Source: Cryobacterium sinapicolor (GTDB lineage: Bacteria > Actinomycetota > Actinomycetes > Actinomycetales > Microbacteriaceae). From it: 39,356 bases of DNA. The notes beneath the pieces were generated by a model, which was not told the DNA's origin, ran no database searches, and saw only the letters and a list, made by a program, of their open reading frames with translations. Below, piece after piece: positions 24,903 through 33,502 of this stretch. Within the stretch, counting starts at the first letter, position 1; each line of letters opens with the position of its first letter. The stretch is from contig NZ_SOGQ01000081.1 of NCBI RefSeq assembly GCF_004403465.1, positions 1-39,356 on the forward strand, written 5' to 3'. Position numbers and translations under genes: made by a program.

Positions 24903-26038
24903 CGTTCACGACCCCCGAGAAAACGTCGCAGCGCCGACAAGACTCGTTCTATGTCGGCCCCGTTCAAGGACGAACCGCTCGGTAGCGTGAGACCGGACCT
25001 GAACAGTTGCTCCGAATTGCCGTTCACGGCGGCCCGTGAAGCGGCGAAAACAGGTTGTAGATGCATAGGTTTCCAGAGGGGGCGAGTCTCGATATTGTCT
25101 GTCAACAGGTCCGCGCGCAGGTCGGCAGTTGTCCAGCCGGTGACTGAAGAGTCAATGACTATTGATGTAAGCCAGCAGTTGTCACCCTCATCTAAGGCGC
25201 CACCAAAAATCTCGACTCCGTCTACAGAGGCAAACAGCTCACGGTAGCGTTCACGCATTTCACGGCGCCGAACAATCATCCCGTCCAGACGAGACAGCTG
25301 CGCCCGACCGAGAGCGGCTAGTAGGTTGCTCAGGCGGTAGTTGTAACCGATCTCAGTGTGCTCATAATGCATCACCGGCTGTCGAGCCTGCGTGGCGAGA
25401 TGTCGCGTGCGTGAAGCTAGCTCAGCGTTGTCGGTAAGTAGCATTCCTCCGCCCGACGTGGTCATTATCTTGTTGCCGTTGAAGGAAACGATTGAAGCAC
25501 GGCCGAAGGAACCCGCCGGTTTGCCCAGGTGACTGGCGCCCAGCGATTCCGCTGCGTCCGCAAGAACTGGAATGCTAAATTCCTCTGCGACAACACAGAT
25601 CTCGGTGTAGTTGACCGCTTTCCCCAGTAAGTCGACGGGAACAATTGCGGCGACGGTCTCGCCGCCTCCGCGAAGCTGCTCAATTACCCGTCGAAGCAAA
25701 GCCGGATCCATATTTCCGGTGTCAAGTTCGCAATCGATGAAAAAGGGCACAGCTCCCGTGTAGACGATTGCGTATGCCGTTGCCGCGAATGTCATTGTTG
25801 ACGTGAGCACGATGTCGCCCGGTCCGACACCGAGCCCTAGCAGCCCGAGGTGCAGAGCCGCCGTCCCCGAGCTCAAGGCCACGGCATGCTCGACACCAAT
25901 ACGAGCGGCCATCTCCGACTCGAAGGCGTCGACGTCGGGTCCCAGGGGCGCAATCCAGCCGGATCGAATCGCGGCCATCAAGTACTGTTCCTCGAGTTCG
26001 CCAACGTCTGGAGAAGACATGTAGATACGGGCACTCAT
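24899..26038 (-). CDS. PLP-dependent sugar aminotransferase (DegT/DnrJ/EryC1, PglE-like)
   Basis: This 379-residue fold-type I aminotransferase begins MSARIYMSSPDVGELEEQYL. Family motifs are AVALSSGTAALHLGLLGLGV, DVVLTSTMTFAATAYAI-like (read as GDIVLTSTMTFAATAYAIVY), PVLADAAESLGASHLG, the PLP lysine in VSFNGNKIMTTSGGGML, and YNYRLSNLLAALGRAQLSRL. PglE-type enzymes put an amino group on C4 of UDP-2-acetamido-4-keto-2,4,6-trideoxyglucose, the product of the PglF-like dehydratase encoded just upstream. ATG 26038 overlaps that gene's stop (ATGA) and has AGGA eight bases upstream. The longer reading frame to 26119 lies inside the dehydratase gene and is rejected. Confidence 0.92.
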   Translation of the reverse strand: MSARIYMSSPDVGELEEQYLMAAIRSGWIAPLGPDVDAFESEMAARIGVEHAVALSSGTAALHLGLLGLGVGPGDIVLTSTMTFAATAYAIVYTGAVPFFIDCELDTGNMDPALLRRVIEQLRGGGETVAAIVPVDLLGKAVNYTEICVVAEEFSIPVLADAAESLGASHLGKPAGSFGRASIVSFNGNKIMTTSGGGMLLTDNAELASRTRHLATQARQPVMHYEHTEIGYNYRLSNLLAALGRAQLSRLDGMIVRRREMRERYRELFASVDGVEIFGGALDEGDNCWLTSIVIDSSVTGWTTADLRADLLTDNIETRPLWKPMHLQPVFAASRAAVNGNSEQLFRSGLTLPSGSSLNGADIERVLSALRRFLGGRER

Positions 26039-27888
26039 TGGGGCATTCCTGTTCCGGCCAGCGCAGGCCCAACCTTGGTCGACTGGTTCGTTGGATCTTG
26101 TCGGCAGCGTTGGTCCCAAACCGGTTTGTTCAGATTCTCGGGGCGGATGGCACCTATGGACGCGTGGGTAATCTTCGGGTGGATCGGCCGTTCATCGGTT
26201 TCGTGGTCACCGATCAATTCTTCGTGCAGTTTCTCCCCCGGGCGCAATCCGGTGTATACGATGTCGATATCCTTCCCCGACATCTCGATCATGCGCTGAG
26301 CCACATCCAAAATTCGCACTGGCTCTCCCATGTCGAGAATGAGGACCTCGGCCGGACGACCGATGCCGCCGGCCTGAATGACCAGTTGGCACGCCTCGGG
26401 AATGGTCATGAAGAAACGTGTGACTTCGGGATGGGTGATCGTCAGCGGTCCGCCCGCTTCGATGAGAGTGGTGAAGATGGGCAGCATTGAGCCTCTGCTG
26501 CCGATGACGTTGCCGAAACGCACAGAGAGGTAGGCGTTCTCGGTCTTCTCGGCCGCCCACGCCGTGAGCTTCTCGGCAACGCGCTTGGAATGACCAAGCA
26601 CGCTCGTCGGGTTCGCGGCCTTGTCGGTGGAGATGTTGATGAACGTGGTGACCCCGACCGATCGGGCAGCCTCGAGCACGTTGAGTGTGCCGAGCACATT
26701 GGTCTTCCACGCCTCATCGGGGTACTGCTCCAACATGGGTAGGTGATTGAGTGCCGCAGCATGGAAAACCACTTCGGGGCGGCGCTCAGTAAAGATGGTC
26801 TTCAAGGCGTCAGCATCTCGGATATCGGCAAGCACGACATCCTTGGTGTCGAGCAGACCGTGACCCAGGATCGAGATCTGGGTGCCCTGCAGGCCCGTTT
26901 CGTCCCGATCGAGCATAATGAGTTCGCTGGGGCCGAACTTAGTGATCTGGCGGCAGAGTTCCGACCCGATGGAACCGCCGGCACCCGTCACGAGCACCCG
27001 CTTTCCCGCCAGGTACCCAGCGATCGACGCAACGTGGGTGTCCACGGGGTGCCGACCGATCAGGTCTTCGATCGCGATGTCCCGAAGATCATTGAGGCGC
27101 GACTTGCCGCTGAGTAGTTCTTCAAGGGGTGGAAGGACCAGCACCTTGAGATTTGCAGCCTTGGCTGCATCGGTGATGTCACGCAGCAGTGTGGCATCGG
27201 CCTTCGCGATGGCCACGACCAGGGCAGTTGCCCCGGTTACTTGAGCCGCTGCGGACAGGGAAACGCGCGAACCGACCACGCGAACGTCATGAAGCCAGAG
27301 ATTGCGCTTGAGCGGATCGTCGTCAATGATCCCCACCGGCAGGAAGGGCGAGTTACGGTCAGTGGTCATTCGGCGAGCAATCGATGCCCCCATGTATCCG
27401 GCACCGAAAATGAGGGCCTTCTGAATGCCATCTTTCGGTACCACTGACCGCTCCACCAGTAGCCGCTTGACGTAGCGCACACCGCCCATCAAGACGAAGG
27501 CAATTGGCAGAGCTATGAAGACAGTGCTTCGGGGAATACCAACCGCGGTCCCAGCAACGGCTACCGGGATGCCCAGCACGACGGTCGACGCAAGGACGAC
27601 ACCAAACAACGCCCGCACCTCGGAAAAGCTCCCGTAAATGTGGCGGCCCTGATAGAGGTGGTTAGCGCCGCCCGCAAGGAACTGAACTAGGCATGCAGCC
27701 GCGCACAGAGCCAGAAGCGGCAGCAGGCCAATCAGATGGAAGTCAAACTCATAGCGAAGAATCTCCGCCATGAACAAGGCGACAACCCAAGCTCCCGCAT
27801 CGAACGCGTACTGAGCGCCGAAGCGCACCAGAGGCACAGACCCGTGCAACTCCTGCATCCTGGTCGTTGCAAAATCACTTATTGCCAT
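26035..27888 (-). CDS. Membrane-bound UDP-GlcNAc 4,6-dehydratase (PglF/WbpM/CapD-like)
   Basis: This 617-residue protein has about four N-terminal membrane segments (residues 25-140), a first Rossmann module with FGAGYMGASIARRM (about 160), and a second, catalytic SDR domain with VLVTGAGGSIGSELCRQI (about 302-319). Further motifs are FHAAALNHLPMLEQYPDEA and STDKAANPTSVLGHSKRVAE, where the usual Tyr is replaced as in PglF/WbpM. It forms UDP-4-keto-6-deoxy-GlcNAc for the aminotransferase encoded next. Full length for the family. ATG 27888 has GGGGGTG immediately upstream and overlaps the preceding gene by 10 bases. Confidence 0.93.
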   Translation of the reverse strand: MAISDFATTRMQELHGSVPLVRFGAQYAFDAGAWVVALFMAEILRYEFDFHLIGLLPLLALCAAACLVQFLAGGANHLYQGRHIYGSFSEVRALFGVVLASTVVLGIPVAVAGTAVGIPRSTVFIALPIAFVLMGGVRYVKRLLVERSVVPKDGIQKALIFGAGYMGASIARRMTTDRNSPFLPVGIIDDDPLKRNLWLHDVRVVGSRVSLSAAAQVTGATALVVAIAKADATLLRDITDAAKAANLKVLVLPPLEELLSGKSRLNDLRDIAIEDLIGRHPVDTHVASIAGYLAGKRVLVTGAGGSIGSELCRQITKFGPSELIMLDRDETGLQGTQISILGHGLLDTKDVVLADIRDADALKTIFTERRPEVVFHAAALNHLPMLEQYPDEAWKTNVLGTLNVLEAARSVGVTTFINISTDKAANPTSVLGHSKRVAEKLTAWAAEKTENAYLSVRFGNVIGSRGSMLPIFTTLIEAGGPLTITHPEVTRFFMTIPEACQLVIQAGGIGRPAEVLILDMGEPVRILDVAQRMIEMSGKDIDIVYTGLRPGEKLHEELIGDHETDERPIHPKITHASIGAIRPENLNKPVWDQRCRQDPTNQSTKVGPALAGTGMPQ

Positions 27889-28871
27889 GTCACACCCCCA
27901 TCACTCGACTTGCTCATTGAGTCACCGGCCCACAGCCAGACAGTTCCGTCGACGCTGGCAACCGCCAGGTCGCCCGGAGTGACTGCCGTTTCACGGCATC
28001 CGGTCAGGGTGAGCGCCCCGTCAGGTTCGTCCGAAGTCGCGAGCACCTGCACGCCCGCGCAGGCTGACTGGTCGAAAGCAACAATGACGTAGCCGTCGTC
28101 GCTGACGTTCAGATTCGCGGCACCGGGAAGAGCGATCTCGGGGCCGTAGGTTGCGGCACCATCGCCGGTACGAAATAGCTTGCCGTCTGAGCAGAGCAGG
28201 GCGGCAGTCGAGTCGGTGCGTGGTGCGAGCGCGACTACCACGGAGCAGGGAGCTGGGAAAGAGCCTGCCGGGCTATGCACGGTGGCCCGGTCTGCCGGGT
28301 CCACATACCAGTTCGCCCCAACGCGATCCGGGTATTCCTGCCACTGGTCGCCGGCCACAAAGGTGGTCACACGTTGCGGTGAGCAGTCCCCTGCCGTCAG
28401 CGTCACGAGAGAGGCCTCGGATTTGCTGGTGACGTAGAGGGAAAGAATGGAGGAGGCGTCGGTGCCCTCCGACGCGTCGAATGCGGCCCAGGTTTCACCG
28501 GCATCGGTGCTGAGCTCGGGGTTCGCGGTAGCCGCGGGGCAGGCACCGGTGGTTGCCCGCCAGATCGTGGACTCGTCGAAGGCGGTGAGGATGCGGGTGG
28601 GGGGTGGGGATTCGATTGCTGTGGTCTCGACAGGCTCGACCACCGGGGCTTCGGTCTGCGCAGTTTCGGGAGTCGGCGTGGGGGTCTCGACAGGTTCAAC
28701 CACAGCGCGTGAGCTGGCCGATGGGTTCGTGCCCGTGAGCGCGAAAGACACCAACGCAACGTCGAACAGCAAGAACACGGCCAGGCCGGCGATGAGCAGG
28801 CGCCGGCGAGCAACGCTGTTGCGGCTCTTTCGACTCGGTGTTTTTGTTTTCGGACTACCCACGGCTTTCAC
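27879..28871 (-). CDS. Membrane-anchored Asp-box (BNR) repeat protein of unknown function
   Basis: This 330-residue protein has a basic N-terminus, one membrane segment (RLLIAGLAVFLLFDVALVSF, about 25-44), a Pro/Thr linker (about 50-90) and an extracytoplasmic domain. Asp-box motifs STDAGETW and SSDGGVTW mark the start and end of this domain, suggesting a small beta-propeller-like fold. Cysteines in GACPAA, AGDCSPQ, PCSVVV, LLCSDG, SACAGV and TGCRET could form disulfides. The linker contains two copies of VVEPVET, each encoded by the dispersed GGTCGAGCCTGTCGAGACC repeat (28621-28703). Sialidase-type catalysis is not indicated. Placement between the phosphatase and the sugar dehydratase suggests a role in polymer assembly or export, but this is a guess. 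GTG 28871 overlaps the phosphatase stop. Confidence 0.75.
   Translation of the reverse strand: MKAVGSPKTKTPSRKSRNSVARRRLLIAGLAVFLLFDVALVSFALTGTNPSASSRAVVEPVETPTPTPETAQTEAPVVEPVETTAIESPPPTRILTAFDESTIWRATTGACPAATANPELSTDAGETWAAFDASEGTDASSILSLYVTSKSEASLVTLTAGDCSPQRVTTFVAGDQWQEYPDRVGANWYVDPADRATVHSPAGSFPAPCSVVVALAPRTDSTAALLCSDGKLFRTGDGAATYGPEIALPGAANLNVSDDGYVIVAFDQSACAGVQVLATSDEPDGALTLTGCRETAVTPGDLAVASVDGTVWLWAGDSMSKSSDGGVTWQ
28621..28703. repeat. Two intragenic copies of the dispersed repeat
   Basis: GGTCTCGACAGGCTCGACC (from 28623) and GGTCTCGACAGGTTCAACC (from 28683) are the same element found between genes at the left of the window. Read on the coding (minus) strand each gives VVEPVET in the linker of the Asp-box protein. 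The reading frame stays intact. Confidence 0.85.
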
Positions 28872-29476
28872 GGTTTCCGTTGCACCGTTGCGGCACGATG
28901 AAACAGTGCCGTCACCGCATTGACTGCGGGCACGAGCTGCTGGGCAGACTCCACGTAGACCTCGTCGCTGCGGCGGTAGGGGTCAACGACGTCATCGTCA
29001 TCGGCCGACACCAGCGGGGCGACAGCGCCACGCTGAGACGCGGCGAGGGCGATCAGGGTCGAGAGTCGGCCGACGACGTCGTCGAGGGGCAGCGAGGCGG
29101 CCTCGACGAGGTCGTCGTCGGTGACGTCGGCAATGAGCCGTGCGAATTCGCGGATCGTGAACGTGTAGCGAATGGCGCGCGGCACGAGTTCGACGATGGC
29201 ACGACGGTGCTCGCGGGACATTGCGAACACCAAATCGGCGGTCTGCACGTGCTGCTCGGTGAGCTCCTGTGCCACGTGGGCACTCGGGTCGCCGCCGAAG
29301 TGCCGGGACAGATCGGCGGCTTGCGGGGGCATGCCTTGGCCGGTCAGGCCGATGGTTCCGGCGCTGGCCAGCTGAATCTGCGGCCACGACGCCAGGCCGG
29401 CGCGCAGGAGCTGTTCGGCCAGAGGTGACCGGCAAATGTTGCCCGAGCAGACCGTCAGAATCGAGAAGGTCTGCAT
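28868..29476 (-). CDS. Low-molecular-weight protein tyrosine phosphatase (Wzb-like)
   Basis: This 202-residue protein begins ILTVCSGNICRSPLAEQLL: the CX5R phosphate loop (Cys10, Arg16) of LMW-PTPs, followed by SAGTIGLTGQGMPP. The general-acid Asp is in DVVDPYRRSDEVY near the C-terminus. It is somewhat longer than the usual 150-165 residues because of an inserted acidic helix (VTDDDLVEAASLPLDDV). Such phosphatases dephosphorylate the C-terminal tyrosines of the partner BY-kinase, cycling polymer export on and off. The kinase gene is directly upstream, with its TGA sharing one base with this ATG (TGATG). Confidence 0.92.
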   Translation of the reverse strand: MQTFSILTVCSGNICRSPLAEQLLRAGLASWPQIQLASAGTIGLTGQGMPPQAADLSRHFGGDPSAHVAQELTEQHVQTADLVFAMSREHRRAIVELVPRAIRYTFTIREFARLIADVTDDDLVEAASLPLDDVVGRLSTLIALAASQRGAVAPLVSADDDDVVDPYRRSDEVYVESAQQLVPAVNAVTALFHRAATVQRKP

Positions 29477-30921
29477 CAGGCGGTTCTCCGACGAGCCTTG
29501 CGCATGCCGCCTCGCACGGCGGGGACCTCGGCGCCGACAGTGGCTTTCTCCTCGTCATGGGCCGCGCCGTAGCTGTACTGGCCATAACCGTAGGAGTCGG
29601 GCCCCTTGGTGGGAAGCATAGTGATCACCACGCCGACCAGGCGGCTGCCCGCGCGCTCAAGAGCGTTCACGGCGCTAGTCAACTCGTTGCGCTTTGTGCG
29701 TCCCGAGGCGACCACCATGATGGCCCCGCCGCACAGCTTGCTGAGCACGGCAGCATCCGTCACAAGCAGGAGCGGAGGGGCGTCGATCAGCACGACGTCG
29801 AATTCGGCAGTGAGCGTGCCGAGCATGCGGGCCATGGCAGCGGAACCGAGCAGTTCGCTCGGGTTCGGGGGAACACGGCCGCTGGGCAGAACGAACAGCT
29901 TGTTCTTGCCCCACTTCTGCAGCACGTCGGCGAGTTCGGCGCGACCGATGAGCACGTCGGTGAGACCGACGCCACCCTCGATGGCCATGTATTCGGCCAC
30001 GCGCGGCAGCCGCAGGTCGCCGTCGATCAACGCAACGCGGGCACCGGTCTCGGCCAGGGCGATGGCCAGGTTCGCCGTGGTCGTGCTCTTTCCCTCGCCG
30101 GGCACCGAGCTGGTGACCACGAAGCTGCGCGGGCCGCCCTCGATGTTGACGAACTGGAGGTTGGTGCGCAGGCTGCGGAACGACTCCGCCCGCGGGTTCT
30201 TCGGGTCGGAGTGCACGACCAGTGGGCGAAGACTCGCACCAGGGTCGTTGGTGATGCCACCGAGCATAGGCGAGTCCGTGATGAGCTCGATGTCGCGCAG
30301 GCTGTGAATGCGGGTGTCGAGGACGCTGCGCAGCACGGCAAGGGCGATGCCGACCGTCAAGCTGACCAACAAGCCCAAAGCGAGGTTCAGCGGCACGTTG
30401 GGGCTGGCCGGTTCTGTCGGCACGATCGCGGGCTGGATCGTCTCGATCTTCACCGGGCTAGCCGCGTCCCCGTCGGGCTTCTCGAGCCGTTCGACCACGA
30501 TTTTACTGAAGTTCTGCCCGACCGAGTTGGCAATCTTGGCCGCGAGCTCCGGATCGCTGTTCGTGACGGACACGTCGATCAGCACTGTTTCCACTGGGGA
30601 CTCGGAGGTAATGGAGGTGGCGAGCTGAGCCGCCGTCATGTCGAGGTTCAGTTCCTTGATGACCTCGTCGAGCACGATGGCACTGTTGACGACGTCGACG
30701 TAGGAGGTCACCGCCGAGCGGGCGAAGCTCGTGCCTTGCAACAGGTCAGTTGTCGCTGCTCCGGATGCGGCCTGCACCGACACATAGAGCTGGGTGTTGG
30801 CGATGTACTTCGGGGTGGTCGCGATGGCCGCACCGGCCGCCCCGGCGATGCCGAACAGGGTGCAAGCGAGAATCAGGATCCAACTTTTGTGGAAAATCCT
30901 GAGGTAATCCTTGAGCTCCAC
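29476..30921 (-). CDS. Polysaccharide co-polymerase/tyrosine autokinase (Wzc- or CapAB-like fusion)
   Basis: This 481-residue protein fuses a Wzz-type chain-length domain to a BY-kinase. The N-terminal part has two membrane segments (WILILACTLFGIAGAAGAA near residue 15, and LNLALGLLVSLTVGIALAVL near 180) flanking the extracytoplasmic domain with PSTTPK-like and proline-rich segments. The kinase has Walker A SSVPGEGKSTTTANLA (Lys about 278), Walker A' VALIDGDLRLPR and Walker B VVLIDAPPLLLVTDA. A tyrosine cluster (DSYGYGQYSYG) near the C-terminus is the expected autophosphorylation site. GTG 30921 is chosen because GGAGGAA lies upstream at good spacing. It is the first gene of the coupled run reaching to 10814. 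Confidence 0.93.
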   Translation of the reverse strand: MELKDYLRIFHKSWILILACTLFGIAGAAGAAIATTPKYIANTQLYVSVQAASGAATTDLLQGTSFARSAVTSYVDVVNSAIVLDEVIKELNLDMTAAQLATSITSESPVETVLIDVSVTNSDPELAAKIANSVGQNFSKIVVERLEKPDGDAASPVKIETIQPAIVPTEPASPNVPLNLALGLLVSLTVGIALAVLRSVLDTRIHSLRDIELITDSPMLGGITNDPGASLRPLVVHSDPKNPRAESFRSLRTNLQFVNIEGGPRSFVVTSSVPGEGKSTTTANLAIALAETGARVALIDGDLRLPRVAEYMAIEGGVGLTDVLIGRAELADVLQKWGKNKLFVLPSGRVPPNPSELLGSAAMARMLGTLTAEFDVVLIDAPPLLLVTDAAVLSKLCGGAIMVVASGRTKRNELTSAVNALERAGSRLVGVVITMLPTKGPDSYGYGQYSYGAAHDEEKATVGAEVPAVRGGMRKARRRTA

Positions 30922-31102
30922 GCGCGTTCCTCCGGTAGTACTAGGCATAGAGGAACCGCTGAGATTGCTTTGTCCCCTTGCTCATCCTTGCACATAGGGG
31001 TATCCGGCCACCCCCCAAGGGGGGTCTGAAATTCTCTCGGGTTTATCGTGGGGGCATCAACAAGCTCGACCACCGGGGGTTTTGCATCCTGAGGCTCTTT
31101 TT
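30922..31102 (-). promoter_or_regulatory. Intergenic leader before the polysaccharide operon
   Basis: The 181 bp before the autokinase gene are the only sizeable gap upstream of the operon and should hold its promoter. I see no convincing -35/-10 pair. A perfect palindrome CCCCCCAAGGGGGG lies at 31011-31024, and a degenerate dispersed-repeat copy (CAACAAGCTCGACCACC) near 31055. The palindrome could be a binding site or an end signal for the kinase gene at 31103. Position is the main evidence. Confidence 0.35.
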
Positions 31103-33502
31103 CTACGACGGCTGGAGGAGGCCGTCGGGGGTGACTGCGAGCATCCGTGGCTCGCCGGCGTCGACCACGATCGAGGCGATCGTGGGGCGGTCGGCGGGCA
31201 GCAGCCGGGCGATCAGGTGGCCGTGGGTGAGGGCTTCGAGCTGGGTGGCGACGATGGCGGCCGCGGCGGCCAGCTGCCGGGGAGGCCGGTCGGCGCTGTC
31301 GTCGAGCAGGGTCACGTCGACGCCCCGGAGACGGGCGGCGCGGGCGGCGCTGATCACCGGCTCGACGAAGAGCGAGCGACCGCGGATGGCGTCGCGCAGG
31401 GTGGCCTCCACGAGCCGGCAGTCCGCCCGCAGGGTCGGTTCGATCTGCAGGGCGTCGATCTGCAGGGCGTCGGCGAGGCGCTGCAGGGTGGGCCGGGCCA
31501 GCGTGTTCACCCGGGTCAGCTGGGTCTCGCGCTCCTCGATGGCCGCTGCCGCCGTGGCCGCCGCCGCACCGATCTGGGCGCGCTCCCGGTTCAGCCCGGC
31601 GAGGGTCAGGGTGGAGCGCTTGAGACCCACAGCGAACAGGGTTCCGGCGAGCAGGGTTCCGGCGTGACGGATGACCAGGTTCACCCCGTCGAGCAGCGTC
31701 AGCCCGTTGAGCAGCGCCCAGACGATCGAGACGACCACGATCATGCCGTAGCCGTACCAGGCGAAGCCCGGCCGGCCGCGCACCGCCAGCACGACCAGCA
31801 CCATGGTTATGGCGCCGAGATACCAGTGGGCGAAGGGCGTCGACCCGACCGGGGGCACCGGGAATGCCGTGGCGGCCCCGGACAGGCCGCACAGAGCGAG
31901 CGCCACAACGGCGTTGCGGGGCGACACCGGGTCAGGCACGACCATGGTGAGCCAGGCGGCCGCCGCGCACACCGCCAGGAACCCGACGATCTCGTAGGGC
32001 AGGCCCCACAGGGGTTCGCCGGCGGCGAAGGCGAGCACGGCATGCACGGCGATGAACCCCACAAGGATGGACGTGGACATGGCCTTCGGCAGCCGGGTCA
32101 CGCCCTTCGACTGCGGGTCGGTTGGTGGGGTCGGGGCTGCGAGCACGGGGTCTGCAAGCGTAGGGGCTGCGAGCACGGGTGCGGCGGCGGTGGCTGCGGT
32201 GGCGGTGGCGGGCATTGGCGGGGGCGTCCACGAGACCACCACCTCGGTGCCGGCGCCGGGGCGGGAGCGCACGGCGGCGGCACCGCCGGAGAGGCGCTCC
32301 ATGCGGCCGATGATGCTCTGGGCGATGCCCAGGCGCTCGGCCGGCACCCTCGAAGGGTCGAAGCCGACGCCGTCGTCGTGCACGGCCACCCGGATGCCGC
32401 CCTGGTAGCTGCGCACACTGATGGTGCGGGCCACCGGACCGCGCAGGGGCTTCTGGATGGCGGCCGCGGCGACCGAGTTGCGGAGGGCCTCGCCGACCGC
32501 GCCGAGCAGGGCGGTCACGGCGAGCGCCGGCACCGTGAGGGTGTCGTGCAGGTTGGAGGTGATCTCGGCGTCCGGTGCCAGCTCGCCCACCAGCTGCTCG
32601 AGGCGCCGGGTCACCTCGGGCCCGGGCACGGTCTGGTCGGGTTCGGGGGCGCCCAGGGCGTCGAGCCGCACCAGGGTGTCGGCCGCGTGCCGGCTCAGTA
32701 CCTGCACCGGGGTGCCGCCGCGCCCGGCCATCAGCAAAGTGGAGATGACGCTGTCGTGCACCAGGGCGTCGATGGTGAGGCGTTCGCGCTTGCGGGCGAG
32801 GCGGTCGGCCTGGCCGACGAGCTGCACTCGGGCGAGTGTGGCGGCTCGGTCGACCTTGATCGCGCTGTGACGGGCCATGGTGGTCAGACCCACGAGCATG
32901 CTCAGCAACAGCACCGAGTACAGGCCGTCTTCCACGCCGACCAGCACCGGGTAGGGATCAGTGGAAGTGACCGCGCGCAGCAGACCGCTCATCGTGCAGA
33001 CCACGGCCAGGTAGGTCCAGGCCGTGCGGTCACGGGTGGTCACCGCGATGGCCATCACGGGCACGCCGGTGAGGGTGATCACCCAGGGGATGTCCGCACC
33101 CGCCGACAGCGGTTCCGCCCGAACGGTCAGCCAGAACAGGAGCAGCACCAGGAAGGCCGCACCCTCGATGAGCGCGATCATCCGGAGCACGCGCAGCGGA
33201 ACCCGCACCGAGAGCAGGGCGAGCAGCATCGGCAGCCCGAAGATCAGCAGCCACGCCGCCACCGTCCAGTGCCGATGCGGCGGCCACGCCTGCTCGAATA
33301 CACTTCCCAGGCAGAGCAGCCCGAAAACGAGGGCGGTGGGCCCGAGCGCGGCATAGAGCAGGCGGGCGAGGCGCTCGGTCGCAGGCTGCGGGCGAAGCGA
33401 CTGCCGGGCCGTGCTCACGGCTGGCCGGGCCGTGCTCACGGCTGGCCGGGCCGTGCTCACGGCTGGCCGGGCCGTGCTCACGGCTGGCCGGGCCGTGCTC
33501 AC
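31103..33502 (-). CDS. Membrane histidine-kinase-like protein fused to a second membrane module
   Basis: This 799-residue protein has two halves. The first has about six membrane segments (48-210), a dimerisation-type helix with His249 in DALVHDSVISTLL, an N-box-like AVGEALRNSVAAA and an HATPase site VAVHDDGVGFDPSR with ERLGIAQSIIGRM, ending near 430. After an Ala/Pro linker, the second half has five or six more membrane segments (about 470-630) and a cytoplasmic tail without visible ATP-binding motifs. This second half resembles the product of 35143-36471. The N-terminus is five copies of STARPAV. GTG 33502 overlaps the response-regulator stop, so the two form an operon and probably a signalling pair. 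Signal unknown; control of the adjacent polysaccharide operon is inferred from position. Confidence 0.75.
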   Translation of the reverse strand: MSTARPAVSTARPAVSTARPAVSTARPAVSTARQSLRPQPATERLARLLYAALGPTALVFGLLCLGSVFEQAWPPHRHWTVAAWLLIFGLPMLLALLSVRVPLRVLRMIALIEGAAFLVLLLFWLTVRAEPLSAGADIPWVITLTGVPVMAIAVTTRDRTAWTYLAVVCTMSGLLRAVTSTDPYPVLVGVEDGLYSVLLLSMLVGLTTMARHSAIKVDRAATLARVQLVGQADRLARKRERLTIDALVHDSVISTLLMAGRGGTPVQVLSRHAADTLVRLDALGAPEPDQTVPGPEVTRRLEQLVGELAPDAEITSNLHDTLTVPALAVTALLGAVGEALRNSVAAAAIQKPLRGPVARTISVRSYQGGIRVAVHDDGVGFDPSRVPAERLGIAQSIIGRMERLSGGAAAVRSRPGAGTEVVVSWTPPPMPATATAATAAAPVLAAPTLADPVLAAPTPPTDPQSKGVTRLPKAMSTSILVGFIAVHAVLAFAAGEPLWGLPYEIVGFLAVCAAAAWLTMVVPDPVSPRNAVVALALCGLSGAATAFPVPPVGSTPFAHWYLGAITMVLVVLAVRGRPGFAWYGYGMIVVVSIVWALLNGLTLLDGVNLVIRHAGTLLAGTLFAVGLKRSTLTLAGLNRERAQIGAAAATAAAAIEERETQLTRVNTLARPTLQRLADALQIDALQIEPTLRADCRLVEATLRDAIRGRSLFVEPVISAARAARLRGVDVTLLDDSADRPPRQLAAAAAIVATQLEALTHGHLIARLLPADRPTIASIVVDAGEPRMLAVTPDGLLQPS

